Part shown: positions 1-6,938 of the stretch, in pieces | Layout: each line of letters starts with the position of its first letter | Position numbering within the stretch: the first letter of the stretch is position 1 | Source of the DNA: Verrucomicrobiaceae bacterium | Lineage (GTDB): Bacteria; Verrucomicrobiota; Verrucomicrobiia; Verrucomicrobiales; Verrucomicrobiaceae | NCBI GenBank assembly: GCA_947463285.1 | Contig: CANHTV010000085.1 | Location: 1 to 10,751, forward strand | DNA length: 10,751 bases | Direction of reading: 5' to 3' | Notes under the pieces: generated by a model | The model's input: only the letters and a program-made list of their open reading frames with translations | Database searches by the model: none | Told to the model about the DNA's origin: nothing | Program-made: the position numbers and the translations under genes

Positions 1-690
1 GTCCAGAATGGCCTGGGTGGCGCTGGTGCCGAGGCGGGTGCAGCCGAGATCACGCACGCGGATGAGGCCATCGAGATCACGGATGCCGCCGCTGGCTTTC
101 ACCTGCACGTGGTCCGGGCTGTGCTGACGCATGAGCCGCAGATCGTGCTCGGTGGCACCACGAGAGAGCAGTTGCCCGTCAGTCTGCTTCACGAAACCAA
201 AGCCGGTGCTGGTCTTGACCCAATCCGCTCCAGCTCGGCCACAGATCTCACACAGAGCGATCTTGGTGGCATCAGTGGGCAGGTAGTCGTTTTCAAAGAT
301 GACCTTCAATTTCGCCCCATGCTGATGAGCCTCGTCAGCGATGACTCTGATCTCGTTTTCCAGATAGGCCCAGTCGCCTTCGAGGGCTTTGGCGACATTG
401 ATGACCATGTCGATCTCCCGAGCGCCCTGCTGGCAGGCGAGCTGGGTTTCGTAGCGCTTCACTTCCGTGGCGCTGTTCCCTGCGGGAAAACCGACGACAC
501 AGCTGACGATGACATCCGTGCCCGCTAGCACCTCGGCGGCGCGTGGCACCCAGTAGGGCTTCACACAGACGGTGGCGATGTCATAAGCCACGGCCATCTG
601 ACAGCCTGCGATGGCCTCGGCCTCTGTCATCGTGGGATGCAGCAGGGCGTGGTCGATCATCTTCGCGAGTTCGGCGTAGGTGTAGTTCAT
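1..690 (-). CDS. deoC: Deoxyribose-phosphate aldolase, 3' end cut off by window edge
   Basis: Class I aldolase that reversibly cleaves 2-deoxyribose-5-phosphate into acetaldehyde and glyceraldehyde-3-phosphate in cytoplasmic deoxynucleoside catabolism. The 230 visible codons reach the window edge without a stop; family members usually have about 220-260 residues, so little is missing. Seen directly: VCVKPYWV (residues 41-48), GFPAG (67-71), the REIDMVIN strand with Asp94, the Schiff-base lysine in WVKTSTGF (Lys159), and the second lysine in VKASGGIRD (Lys198). All catalytic residues of the family are present. The start is the ATG at 690-688, which overlaps the stop of the upstream gene as ATGA. 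No Shine-Dalgarno sequence precedes it (the upstream bases are CCCCAGCCCC and an A-run), so translation probably depends on termination-reinitiation from the upstream gene. Last visible gene of the rppH-like operon. Confidence 0.95.
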   Translation of the reverse strand, partial: MNYTYAELAKMIDHALLHPTMTEAEAIAGCQMAVAYDIATVCVKPYWVPRAAEVLAGTDVIVSCVVGFPAGNSATEVKRYETQLACQQGAREIDMVINVAKALEGDWAYLENEIRVIADEAHQHGAKLKVIFENDYLPTDATKIALCEICGRAGADWVKTSTGFGFVKQTDGQLLSRGATEHDLRLMRQHSPDHVQVKASGGIRDLDGLIRVRDLGCTRLGTSATQAILD

Positions 691-2603
691 TTTTTTGGGG
701 CTGGGGAAATCGGAGCCGCCGGGGTAGCGATGGCGATGCCGAGATCGACGGTGGGTTCATCTGCATCAATCAACGGCGGGTCAGTGATTGTGCCGCCGGA
801 CTTCACCAGATCAGCGCCCACGGAGTAAAGCAGGCCCTTGAGTGGATCATACTGCATGGGCTCTCCGGAAAAGGGATCTGTGGGCACTTCCAAAAGATAG
901 TTAGGCACGAGGCAGGCCAGATCTGGCGGCAGTTTTTGATGCTCCACCACATAACGACGCACGGCAAAAAGGCAGAGCAGCAAACCATGGCGGGCTTTGG
1001 CGAGGCCATGCCTTTCTGGGATGTTCAGGTAGGGCTCGATGTGCTCGGAAAAATAAGCTGCGCCAGCGCCATTGGGCTGGATCATCAGGGGGCGGCTGCG
1101 TCGGATGTTGCTCACGGTCTGGGTGGAGCCTCCGAGTGCGGCGTAGGGGGGCAGCACGATCTCATTGCGCAGGCGGCGGATAGCATCGGCAAAGAGGCCA
1201 AGGGTTTCATGCTTTTTGAAGAACAGGCGGGCAGGCCGCTCCCGGGTGATGCCACGCGGCAGGGTATCCACAGGTGCGCCGCTTTTTTCACCGAAAAGCA
1301 GTTTTTTCTGATGCACGTAAAAGGCGCTCAGAGCCCCCTGAAGAAGGGTGTCCGTCGGGGCACACTGGTGGAATTCATTTTGAAAAGCAGCGAGTGATGA
1401 GCTGCTCATGCGCACCTGCCGGAGGATCTCAGCAGCGGACTGAACGCAGGCCATGTGCATCTCCTGAGCCCGCAACATGAAGGAGGGCCAGGCCCATAGT
1501 TCATGCATCCGGCGGCTCAGCTCGGCCATGTCGATCACGGCAATGAGTGCGGCTTCGTGGTTGCCATGGCGCATGAGATAGGCGGACTGGGCCTGCAAAA
1601 GAAAACGCACATGCGGCCAAGCCGGGTGTTCACCCAGGTCTTCGCCATGCCAAGCGGCGTGATGAGCGTGCCAGTCGAAGTCTTCCAGCAGGTCGCGCAG
1701 GTTGTCCAAAGCATCGCCGTTTTTGATCACATGCGCAGCCAGCGTCGGCGTGTCCCAATTCCAGGCGGGTTTCATGTCCAACTCGTGATTTTCAACACGC
1801 TTTATGGCATTGAGGAAGACCTTGAGTCGCTCAGGAGCTTGGATCTTGGGAGTCTGATCCACCGGCACGGTGATCCTCAGATCATTGTCTGAGCCACCAC
1901 TGCTGTCGTGCAGATAGATCCAGGCCAGCAGCATGAACCCCAGCATCCCAAGGCTGAGGATGATGGGAGTGTTCCATGAAAAAACCGGCTGGTGCTGAAA
2001 CTCGCGCTCTACTGAAACAGGTTTCGTGCTGCGGGGAGCTTGCGGTTGCAGATGGGGTGGCTCTCCGGGCTCATCGTTCGCTTTTTCCAACTGTGGCTCG
2101 AAGTTGGAAACCCTCGCTGCTGGTGGCGCTGCCGATTTCATCGCTACCGGGGCAGGGGAGTGAAGCGGTGGCTGCGCGGTGGGCGTGGGTTCAGGCATCG
2201 CCGATGGCTGCTGAGATGAACGCTTACTGGTGGCTGGTGATACCACGACTGGCGGTGGCTGAAAGCGTGTGTAGTCCATGTCAGTCACCGTTTTCACCGT
2301 GGGGACGGGAGCAGCAACAGGAGCTGGGACTACCAACGGTTGAGCCTCGACAGGCTCAACGTTGGCGCCACATTCTTTGAAGGACTTGGTGCGCAGGGCT
2401 GACACTGCCGTTTTGCTGACCTCAGTGCTTATGGGGCTGACGGAGGCTGGGTTCTTTTGTTCCCGCTCGCGTCTTCGTTTTTCCGCCAGCGCATGACGCC
2501 GAGCTTCAGCGAGCTCCCATTCGTCATCGAAGCTCCAGGGTGACACCCACTCGGCCTGCTTTGGCAGCGGCAGGTCGGCATCATCACGAGGGGCGGTCAT
2601 CAC
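687..2603 (-). CDS. Proline-rich single-span membrane protein of unknown function
   Basis: No function can be assigned. The 638-residue product has a charged Arg/Lys/Glu segment near residues 33-50, a long Pro/Ala-rich, probably disordered stretch (about 80-200), one hydrophobic segment (about 212-231, IILSLGMLGFMLLAWIYL), and a soluble C-terminal region of about 400 residues. By topology inference the N-terminus is cytoplasmic and the C-terminus periplasmic. The C-terminal region is mostly helical in character, rich in Trp, His and Leu. It ends with a helix followed by LPPDLACLVPNYL and VPTDPFSGEP...LLYSVGADLVKSGG (from about 573), a tail recurrent in uncharacterised Planctomycetes/Verrucomicrobia proteins and resembling pseudopilin-like C-termini. 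The first codon is GTG at 2603 with an ATG directly after it (2600); neither has a clear ribosome-binding site, so either could be the start. It lies 25 bp after the Nudix gene and overlaps deoC by ATGA, so it belongs to one transcript with them. Confidence 0.85.
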   Translation of the reverse strand: MMTAPRDDADLPLPKQAEWVSPWSFDDEWELAEARRHALAEKRRREREQKNPASVSPISTEVSKTAVSALRTKSFKECGANVEPVEAQPLVVPAPVAAPVPTVKTVTDMDYTRFQPPPVVVSPATSKRSSQQPSAMPEPTPTAQPPLHSPAPVAMKSAAPPAARVSNFEPQLEKANDEPGEPPHLQPQAPRSTKPVSVEREFQHQPVFSWNTPIILSLGMLGFMLLAWIYLHDSSGGSDNDLRITVPVDQTPKIQAPERLKVFLNAIKRVENHELDMKPAWNWDTPTLAAHVIKNGDALDNLRDLLEDFDWHAHHAAWHGEDLGEHPAWPHVRFLLQAQSAYLMRHGNHEAALIAVIDMAELSRRMHELWAWPSFMLRAQEMHMACVQSAAEILRQVRMSSSSLAAFQNEFHQCAPTDTLLQGALSAFYVHQKKLLFGEKSGAPVDTLPRGITRERPARLFFKKHETLGLFADAIRRLRNEIVLPPYAALGGSTQTVSNIRRSRPLMIQPNGAGAAYFSEHIEPYLNIPERHGLAKARHGLLLCLFAVRRYVVEHQKLPPDLACLVPNYLLEVPTDPFSGEPMQYDPLKGLLYSVGADLVKSGGTITDPPLIDADEPTVDLGIAIATPAAPISPAPKK

Positions 2604-2628
2604 ACGGTGGGGCTAGTTTTTACCAAGC

Positions 2629-3120
2629 TCAGTCGCCCTCAGCCGGCTCCAGATCAATCTGGAAAAAATCGGCAAACACCTGGCGATAGACTGAGCGTTT
2701 GAACTTCGGCACCCAGCTCATCTTGAAGTCGCGTGGCTGAATCCATTTACACGTCGCGAACTCCTGATGCGTGGCGGCGAGGTCGATGTCGGCATCGGTG
2801 CCGAGAAAACGGCACAGGTAATAGGTCTGCTCCTGCCCGCCATAGATACCGTATTTCAGGCGGTTCTTGGCGAAGGCATAACGATAGCCGCCGCGTTGCT
2901 GAAGAATTTGCAGCTTGTCCCGCGTGACACCGATCTCTTCCGCCAGCTCACGAAAGACAGCCGTTTCAGCATCCTCGCCTTCATCAATGCCACCTTGGGG
3001 AAACTGCCAGGCCCCTTTGATATTGATGCGCTCCGCCACGAAGATCTCATCCTGCGCATTCATCAAAATGGCAGCGACGTTGGGACGATAAAGAATGGGC
3101 GGGGCAACGGGGAAATCCAT
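2629..3120 (-). CDS. rppH: RppH-like Nudix hydrolase (RNA 5'-pyrophosphohydrolase)
   Basis: Nudix hydrolase, most like RppH/NudH, which converts the 5'-triphosphate of mRNA to a monophosphate and so triggers decay; related enzymes cleave diadenosine polyphosphates. With the ATG at 3120 it has 163 residues. The Nudix box matches Gx5Ex7REUxEExGU exactly: G43, E49, R57-E58, E61-E62, G64, V65. The preceding YRPNVAAIL (11-19) and WQFPQGGID (38-46) are typical of the RppH subgroup, as are the GGYRYAF segment and the K-W-I-x-P-x-x-F stretch towards the C-terminus. An in-frame GTG at 3159 would add 13 residues; ATG 3120 is preferred because E. coli RppH starts only a few residues before YRPNV. Neither start has a Shine-Dalgarno sequence. 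First gene of the operon with the unknown membrane protein and deoC. The RppH role is inferred from motif similarity; an Ap4A hydrolase cannot be excluded. Confidence 0.9.
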   Translation of the reverse strand: MDFPVAPPILYRPNVAAILMNAQDEIFVAERINIKGAWQFPQGGIDEGEDAETAVFRELAEEIGVTRDKLQILQQRGGYRYAFAKNRLKYGIYGGQEQTYYLCRFLGTDADIDLAATHQEFATCKWIQPRDFKMSWVPKFKRSVYRQVFADFFQIDLEPAEGD

Positions 3121-3261
3121 GGGGGATGCGGAGAGTATGGGGTGCGAGGCCTTTGTCACGCAGCTAGTGCGCCGATCTCACGACAAACTGCGCCTCTCGA
3201 TGCACGGCACGTTTCTCTAGCTACGATGACCCTACCTCGCAGCGCTGATCTGGGGGCAATC
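3121..3261. other. Intergenic gap between arsR-like and rppH-like genes
   Basis: About 140 bp between two genes on the minus strand, shortened if the GTG at 3159 is used for the Nudix gene. The promoter of the rppH-like operon should lie here, but no convincing -35/-10 pair or terminator hairpin could be recognised. Confidence 0.4.
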
Positions 3262-3570
3262 TCACGTCGCCAGCTTTTTGAAATCAAACTGGCAGCAGCC
3301 GAGATCGAGCACGCTGGCATTGTCTGCTAGATGCTCGGCGATGGCTGGAGAGACGGCGTAAAGCCGCTGCTGGCCTTGTTTTTCCTGTGCTAGAAGACCC
3401 GCTTCACGCAGGATGCGCAGATGCTTGGAGACATTGTACTGGCTCATGCCCGTGGCCTCGGCGAGGTCGTTCACCGAGTGCTCGCCTTGTAGAAGCAGGC
3501 GCATCAGACGCAGGCGGTTTTCCTCGGCCAGCGCCTTCATGGCAGGGAGACAGTCGATCTTGGTAGGCAC
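3262..3570 (-). CDS. ArsR-family winged-helix repressor with C-terminal Cys-Cys
   Basis: Small (102-residue) DNA-binding regulator of the ArsR/SmtB type. The winged-helix core is plain: MKALAEENRLRLMRLLLQGE (11-30), SVNDLAEATGMSQYNVSKHLRIL (the recognition-helix region, about 32-54), then REAGLL and the wing QEKQGQQRLYAV. The canonical arsenite site in helix alpha3 (CVCDL) is absent; here it reads SVNDL. Instead there is a vicinal Cys92-Cys93 pair in the C-terminal segment LDLGCCQFDF, plus Cys7 near the N-terminus, so sensing of a thiophilic ligand (As(III), another metal, or reactive sulfur) through these residues is possible. The start is GTG at 3570; an ATG at 3540 would remove Cys7. The gene is divergent from the PiT permease with 99 bp between the starts and is the natural candidate to control it. 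Family call is firm; ligand is inference. Confidence 0.92.
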   Translation of the reverse strand: MPTKIDCLPAMKALAEENRLRLMRLLLQGEHSVNDLAEATGMSQYNVSKHLRILREAGLLAQEKQGQQRLYAVSPAIAEHLADNASVLDLGCCQFDFKKLAT

Positions 3571-3669
3571 ATGCAGATGATGTCCGTGCTTATAAACTCT
3601 TCAACAAGCGAAGCATGCATTCATCAATATGTTTGACGGGTCATATACCAGCATCCAAGGACCGGGCCG
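3571..3669. promoter_or_regulatory. Divergent arsR / PiT control region with possible operator
   Basis: This 99-bp interval must contain the promoters of both divergent genes. A short dyad, TCAA-TATGT-TTGA (3624-3636), sits centrally and is the best visible candidate for an ArsR-type operator, though four-base arms are weak evidence. A TATAAG sequence on the minus strand (about 3590-3595) could be a -10 element for the arsR gene. On the plus strand AAGGA (3657-3661), 8 nt before the permease ATG, is the one good Shine-Dalgarno sequence noted among these genes and supports the start at 3670. Confidence 0.4.
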
Positions 3670-4632
3670 ATGCTCGCCGCCCTAATCATCACCGCAGCGC
3701 TGGCCATGGTCTATGCCAATGGTGCCAACGCCAACTTCAAAGGCGTGGCCTCCCTCTTCGGCAGCAGCACGACGAGCTACTGGACAGCGGTGCGCTGGGC
3801 CGCAGTGACCACAGCGGCTGGCTGCCTCGCGGCGCTTTTTATGCCGGGCACGCTGCTGGAGACCTTTTCAGGAAAAGGACTCGTGCCGAATGAATTGGTG
3901 GGCCGTTCGGACTTCCTGCTCGCCGTGGGCCTGGGTGCGGCCATCGCGAATCTGCTCGCCACACGGCTGGGTTTTCCGGTTTCCACCACGCACATGCTCA
4001 TGGGTGCGCTGCTCGGTGCCGGGCTCGCGGCTGAGCCTGAAGGCGTGCGCTATGCGAAGCTGTGGGACAGCTTCGTCAAGCCGCTGCTCATCACGCCCGT
4101 GCTCGCACTCGTGCTCGGCGGCAGTCTTTACCTGCTGCTGAAGCTGCTGCGACTCGCCCCCGACCACCGCACGCCGCTGCTGGACTCGCTGCACTTCCTC
4201 AGCGCAGGTGCCGTGGGCTTTGCTCGTGGCATGAATGACTCGCCGAAGCTGCTGGCGCTGCTCGTGGGGGGAGGTCAGATCAATGAAGCCTACGGCCTGC
4301 TGCTGGTCATGCTCTTCATAGCGCTCGGCGGTTTCATCAGCGCACGCCAGGTGGCGGATACTCTCTCTCACAAGATCACGGGCATGAACCCAGGTCAGGG
4401 TTTCGCGGCCAATCTCGCCACGTCCTTGCTCACCACCACGGCGAGCTTCCACGGACTGCCCGTGTCCACCACACACGTCTCCGTCGGTGCCTTGTTGGGC
4501 ATTGGCATCACGACGAAACAAGCCCGCTGGCGCACCATCGTGCCTGTGCTGATGGCCTGGCTGATCACCCTGCCCTGCGCAGGTCTGCTCGCCGCCTTCA
4601 TGTGGTGGCTGGTGACGCTGGGCGGAGAGTAA
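3670..4632 (+). CDS. PiT-family inorganic phosphate transporter
   Basis: Low-affinity inner-membrane phosphate permease of the PiT family (cation-coupled; these proteins also admit arsenate). The 320 residues are largely hydrophobic and show the family's internal duplication. Repeat 1 has NGANANFKGVASLFGS (17-32) and FPVSTTHMLMGALLGAG (102-118); repeat 2 has GFARGMNDSPKLLALL (183-198) and LPVSTTHVSVGALLGIG (263-279). The second repeat keeps the aspartate of the G-x-N-D signature (Asp190), but the first has GANA, with Ala21 where the family normally has Asp. The start is fixed by AAGGA 8 nt upstream and an in-frame stop at 3634-3636. The length is short but normal for bacterial PiT proteins lacking the central loop. 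Divergent from an ArsR-type regulator, which suggests regulated expression. Family call is firm; whether the altered motif changes the substrate is unknown. Confidence 0.93.
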   Translation: MLAALIITAALAMVYANGANANFKGVASLFGSSTTSYWTAVRWAAVTTAAGCLAALFMPGTLLETFSGKGLVPNELVGRSDFLLAVGLGAAIANLLATRLGFPVSTTHMLMGALLGAGLAAEPEGVRYAKLWDSFVKPLLITPVLALVLGGSLYLLLKLLRLAPDHRTPLLDSLHFLSAGAVGFARGMNDSPKLLALLVGGGQINEAYGLLLVMLFIALGGFISARQVADTLSHKITGMNPGQGFAANLATSLLTTTASFHGLPVSTTHVSVGALLGIGITTKQARWRTIVPVLMAWLITLPCAGLLAAFMWWLVTLGGE

Positions 4633-4684
4633 AAACGGGTCGGCAGAAAGAATTCGAAGGCGGCAAAGTTTATAGTTGCGCATT

Positions 4685-4700
4685 TGTGCATATATCCACA
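4685..4700. promoter_or_regulatory. 16-bp dyad upstream of the TonB-dependent receptor
   Basis: TGTG-c-ATATAT-c-CACA is a dyad with 14 of 16 positions symmetric, located 28 bp before the receptor start codon. TTGCGC (4675-4680) and TATAGT (4671-4676) lie just upstream and could be promoter elements, but spacing is not decisive. Its symmetry, AT-rich centre and position fit a repressor or activator site; the binding protein is unknown. Confidence 0.3.
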
Positions 4701-4728
4701 TAAGGCCAGCCTGCTCACACTTCCAACC

Positions 4729-6828
4729 ATGCTCCAACACACCCTCACCCGACTGCTGCCCCTCGGGCTCATCCTCGGCACAACCGTAGCCCAGGAAGCT
4801 GCGCCGAAACCTGACACCAAGCCGCAAGAACTGCCTGAAATGGTCATCTCCTCCCAGAAGATCGGACGTGATCTGCTGAATGCTCCAATCAGTGCCACTG
4901 TGGCGGACCAGGCGTTTCTGGAGCAGGCAGCCATCCGCAATGTGCAGGACGCTGCCATCTATGCCCCGAACACTTTTCTCAATCAATTCAGTGCACGTAA
5001 ACTCAGCAATCCTTTCTTCCGTGGTGTGGCCGGCTCTCCACTGAATCCAGGTGTGACCACCTTCTTTGACGGCGTGCCTCAGCTCAATGGTAACTCCTCC
5101 AGCCTTGAGCTTCTGGATGTGGAGCAGATCGACTTTATTCGAGGTCCCCAGGGTGCCCTTTTCGGAAGAAACACGGTCGGTGGTCTCATCAATGTCACCA
5201 GTCGCCGCCCGTCTCTGGACAGCTTCGGAGGTGAGATTGAAACCACCTTTGGCAACTACAACAGCTACGATGTCCGTGGACGCGTGACGACGCCACTCAT
5301 TCAGGATCAACTCGGCTTCAGCTTCGCAGGCGGCTACAACGAGCGTGATGGTTTCACGGACGACACCGTCTCAGGCACCGACATCGACAACCGCAGCGCC
5401 TACTTTGGCAAAGCGCAGTTTCTCTGGACTCCGTCCGATGAACTCGAGGTCCGCCTCATCATCGCCGGTGAAAGCTCTCGCGATGGCGACTACGCCTTGA
5501 ATAACCTCGCCGCACTGCGGAGCAATCCACGCCAGAGTGGCAGATCCTTTCTCGGCTACGTCGAGCGTGACGTTCTCATGCCGACGCTTCAGATCACCTA
5601 TCACGCAGACGCTTTCGACTTTACCTCGACCACGGGTTTCGTGTGGTGGGAAACCACAGACTTTACGGATGTGGATTACAATCCCTTCAACATCGCCTCC
5701 CGCTTCAACACGGAAAAGATGGCCAGCTTTACCCAGGAGTTCCGTTTCTCGAATCCGGCCTCCAGTCCCGTTTCTTTGAGTGAAAGCGCCACCCTGGCGT
5801 GGCAGGCAGGGCTTTTCTTCTTCCACTCTGACTATGATCAAAGTGTGTACAATGATGTGAATCCACCGCTCTCACCGATCCCTGCGACATTCCGCTCTGG
5901 TAACACCGCCAACCTCACGGACTGGGGCCTCGGCCTTTACGCTCAAGGAACGCTCACCCTCTGGGAAAAGCTGGACCTCACACTCGGTGTACGCTGGGAC
6001 CATGAGGACAAGGAAGCCGATCTTGGCTCTTACACGGTCCCCGCCTTTGGGCCTCCAGGTCGTCGCATGCTGGAGAACAGCTTCAGCCAAGTAACACCGC
6101 AGGCCAGCATCGCCTATCACATCACGCCTGATGCGCTGGCCTACGCCAGCTTCTCCGGCGGCTATAAGGCAGGTGGCTTCAATGCCATCGGCGACCCGAG
6201 CTATGATGAGGAGACGAGTTGGAACTATGAAATTGGCGTAAAAGGCCGCATTTTGGACGGTGACCTCCGCTTCGGCCTCGCTGCCTTCTACACGGACTGG
6301 CAGGATCTCCAGCTAAACCAACTCCTCACCCCGACCCAGTTCTTTATCGCCAACGCTGGCGATGCCACGGCGATGGGTATCGAGCTCGATCTCGCCTACC
6401 AAGTGTGCAAAAACTTCTCCCTCTTCGGCAGCGCGAGTTGGCAGGATAGTGAGTTTGGCTCCAACGCCATCGATAGCGGTGCCAGTGTCGCCAACAACAC
6501 ACTGCCCTACGCGCCTGACTACAACGTCACTGTCGGCACTCAGCTTGATTTCCCAGTGACAGAACAGGTCAGCCTCTATGCCCGCGCTGACGTGCAATTC
6601 ATCGGCACCTTCAACTACACCCCGCAGAACAGCTTCGGCCAGGACGCTTACACGATTGCGAACTTCCGCCTTGGCGTCCGTGGCAAAAAATGGTTCACCG
6701 AGGCTTTTGTGAACAACGCCTTCGATACGGAATACATCCCTATTGCCTTCGGAGGCTCTGCCGCCACGGCCTTCGGTGAAAGTGGCGCTCCTGCTACCTT
6801 CGGCGTCCGCACGGGCATCAAGTTCTGA
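4729..6828 (+). CDS. TonB-dependent outer-membrane receptor
   Basis: Outer-membrane beta-barrel receptor that takes up a scarce ligand (siderophore, vitamin, carbohydrate or metal complex) using energy from TonB-ExbBD. With the ATG at 4729 the protein has 699 residues. It starts with a signal peptide (MLQHTLTRLLPLGLILGTTVA, cleavage near residue 21), then a TonB-box-like ELPEMVIS (34-41), then a plug domain with NAPISATVAD, FFRGVAG, FFDGVPQ, the signature IRGPQGALFGRNTVGGLINV, and a barrel of alternating aromatic strands. The final residue is Phe (GVRTGIKF), as in barrel proteins recognised by the Bam machinery. An ATG at 4684 would add 15 residues before the signal peptide and lies at the edge of the dyad, so it is rejected. 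The plug resembles FepA/CirA-like receptors in general; the ligand cannot be read from sequence. It is followed by a periplasmic rhodanese on the same strand. Confidence 0.93.
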   Translation: MLQHTLTRLLPLGLILGTTVAQEAAPKPDTKPQELPEMVISSQKIGRDLLNAPISATVADQAFLEQAAIRNVQDAAIYAPNTFLNQFSARKLSNPFFRGVAGSPLNPGVTTFFDGVPQLNGNSSSLELLDVEQIDFIRGPQGALFGRNTVGGLINVTSRRPSLDSFGGEIETTFGNYNSYDVRGRVTTPLIQDQLGFSFAGGYNERDGFTDDTVSGTDIDNRSAYFGKAQFLWTPSDELEVRLIIAGESSRDGDYALNNLAALRSNPRQSGRSFLGYVERDVLMPTLQITYHADAFDFTSTTGFVWWETTDFTDVDYNPFNIASRFNTEKMASFTQEFRFSNPASSPVSLSESATLAWQAGLFFFHSDYDQSVYNDVNPPLSPIPATFRSGNTANLTDWGLGLYAQGTLTLWEKLDLTLGVRWDHEDKEADLGSYTVPAFGPPGRRMLENSFSQVTPQASIAYHITPDALAYASFSGGYKAGGFNAIGDPSYDEETSWNYEIGVKGRILDGDLRFGLAAFYTDWQDLQLNQLLTPTQFFIANAGDATAMGIELDLAYQVCKNFSLFGSASWQDSEFGSNAIDSGASVANNTLPYAPDYNVTVGTQLDFPVTEQVSLYARADVQFIGTFNYTPQNSFGQDAYTIANFRLGVRGKKWFTEAFVNNAFDTEYIPIAFGGSAATAFGESGAPATFGVRTGIKF

Positions 6829-6861
6829 TCCCTTCCTGCGCAAATCCAACCATATCGGCAA

Positions 6862-6912
6862 GGTCAGTTTCAGGTGTCAGAATACTTCATCTCGAAATGA
6901 AAAAACCTGACC
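6862..6912 (+). other. Structured leader between receptor and rhodanese
   Basis: GGTCAG (6862-6867) can pair with CTGACC (6907-6912), while CAGGT (6871-6875) can pair with the overlapping ACCTG (6905-6909), so the two stems are mutually exclusive. Between them TTCAT (6886-6890) and ATGAA (6897-6901) form a small hairpin with a 6-nt loop. No U-tract follows, so this is not a standard intrinsic terminator; it may be an RNA structure affecting expression of the rhodanese gene, or chance. Confidence 0.25.
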
Positions 6913-6938
6913 CCACATCCTTTCCTCACCCCCAAACC

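Noticed and set aside
543..1397. A 284-residue plus-strand frame opposite the 638-residue membrane protein and deoC
   Set aside because: Antisense to two genes in a consistent operon; its composition matches a shadow of the minus-strand codons and no domain is visible.
4684..4728. Upstream start for the TonB-dependent receptor
   Set aside because: It would put 15 residues before an otherwise standard signal peptide and would start at the edge of the dyad.
3868..5310. A 480-residue open frame on the minus strand opposite the PiT and receptor genes
   Set aside because: It spans two well-supported plus-strand genes and the gap between them, has a low-complexity Gln/Glu/Arg-rich composition typical of an antisense shadow of G+C-rich codons, and shows no recognisable domain.
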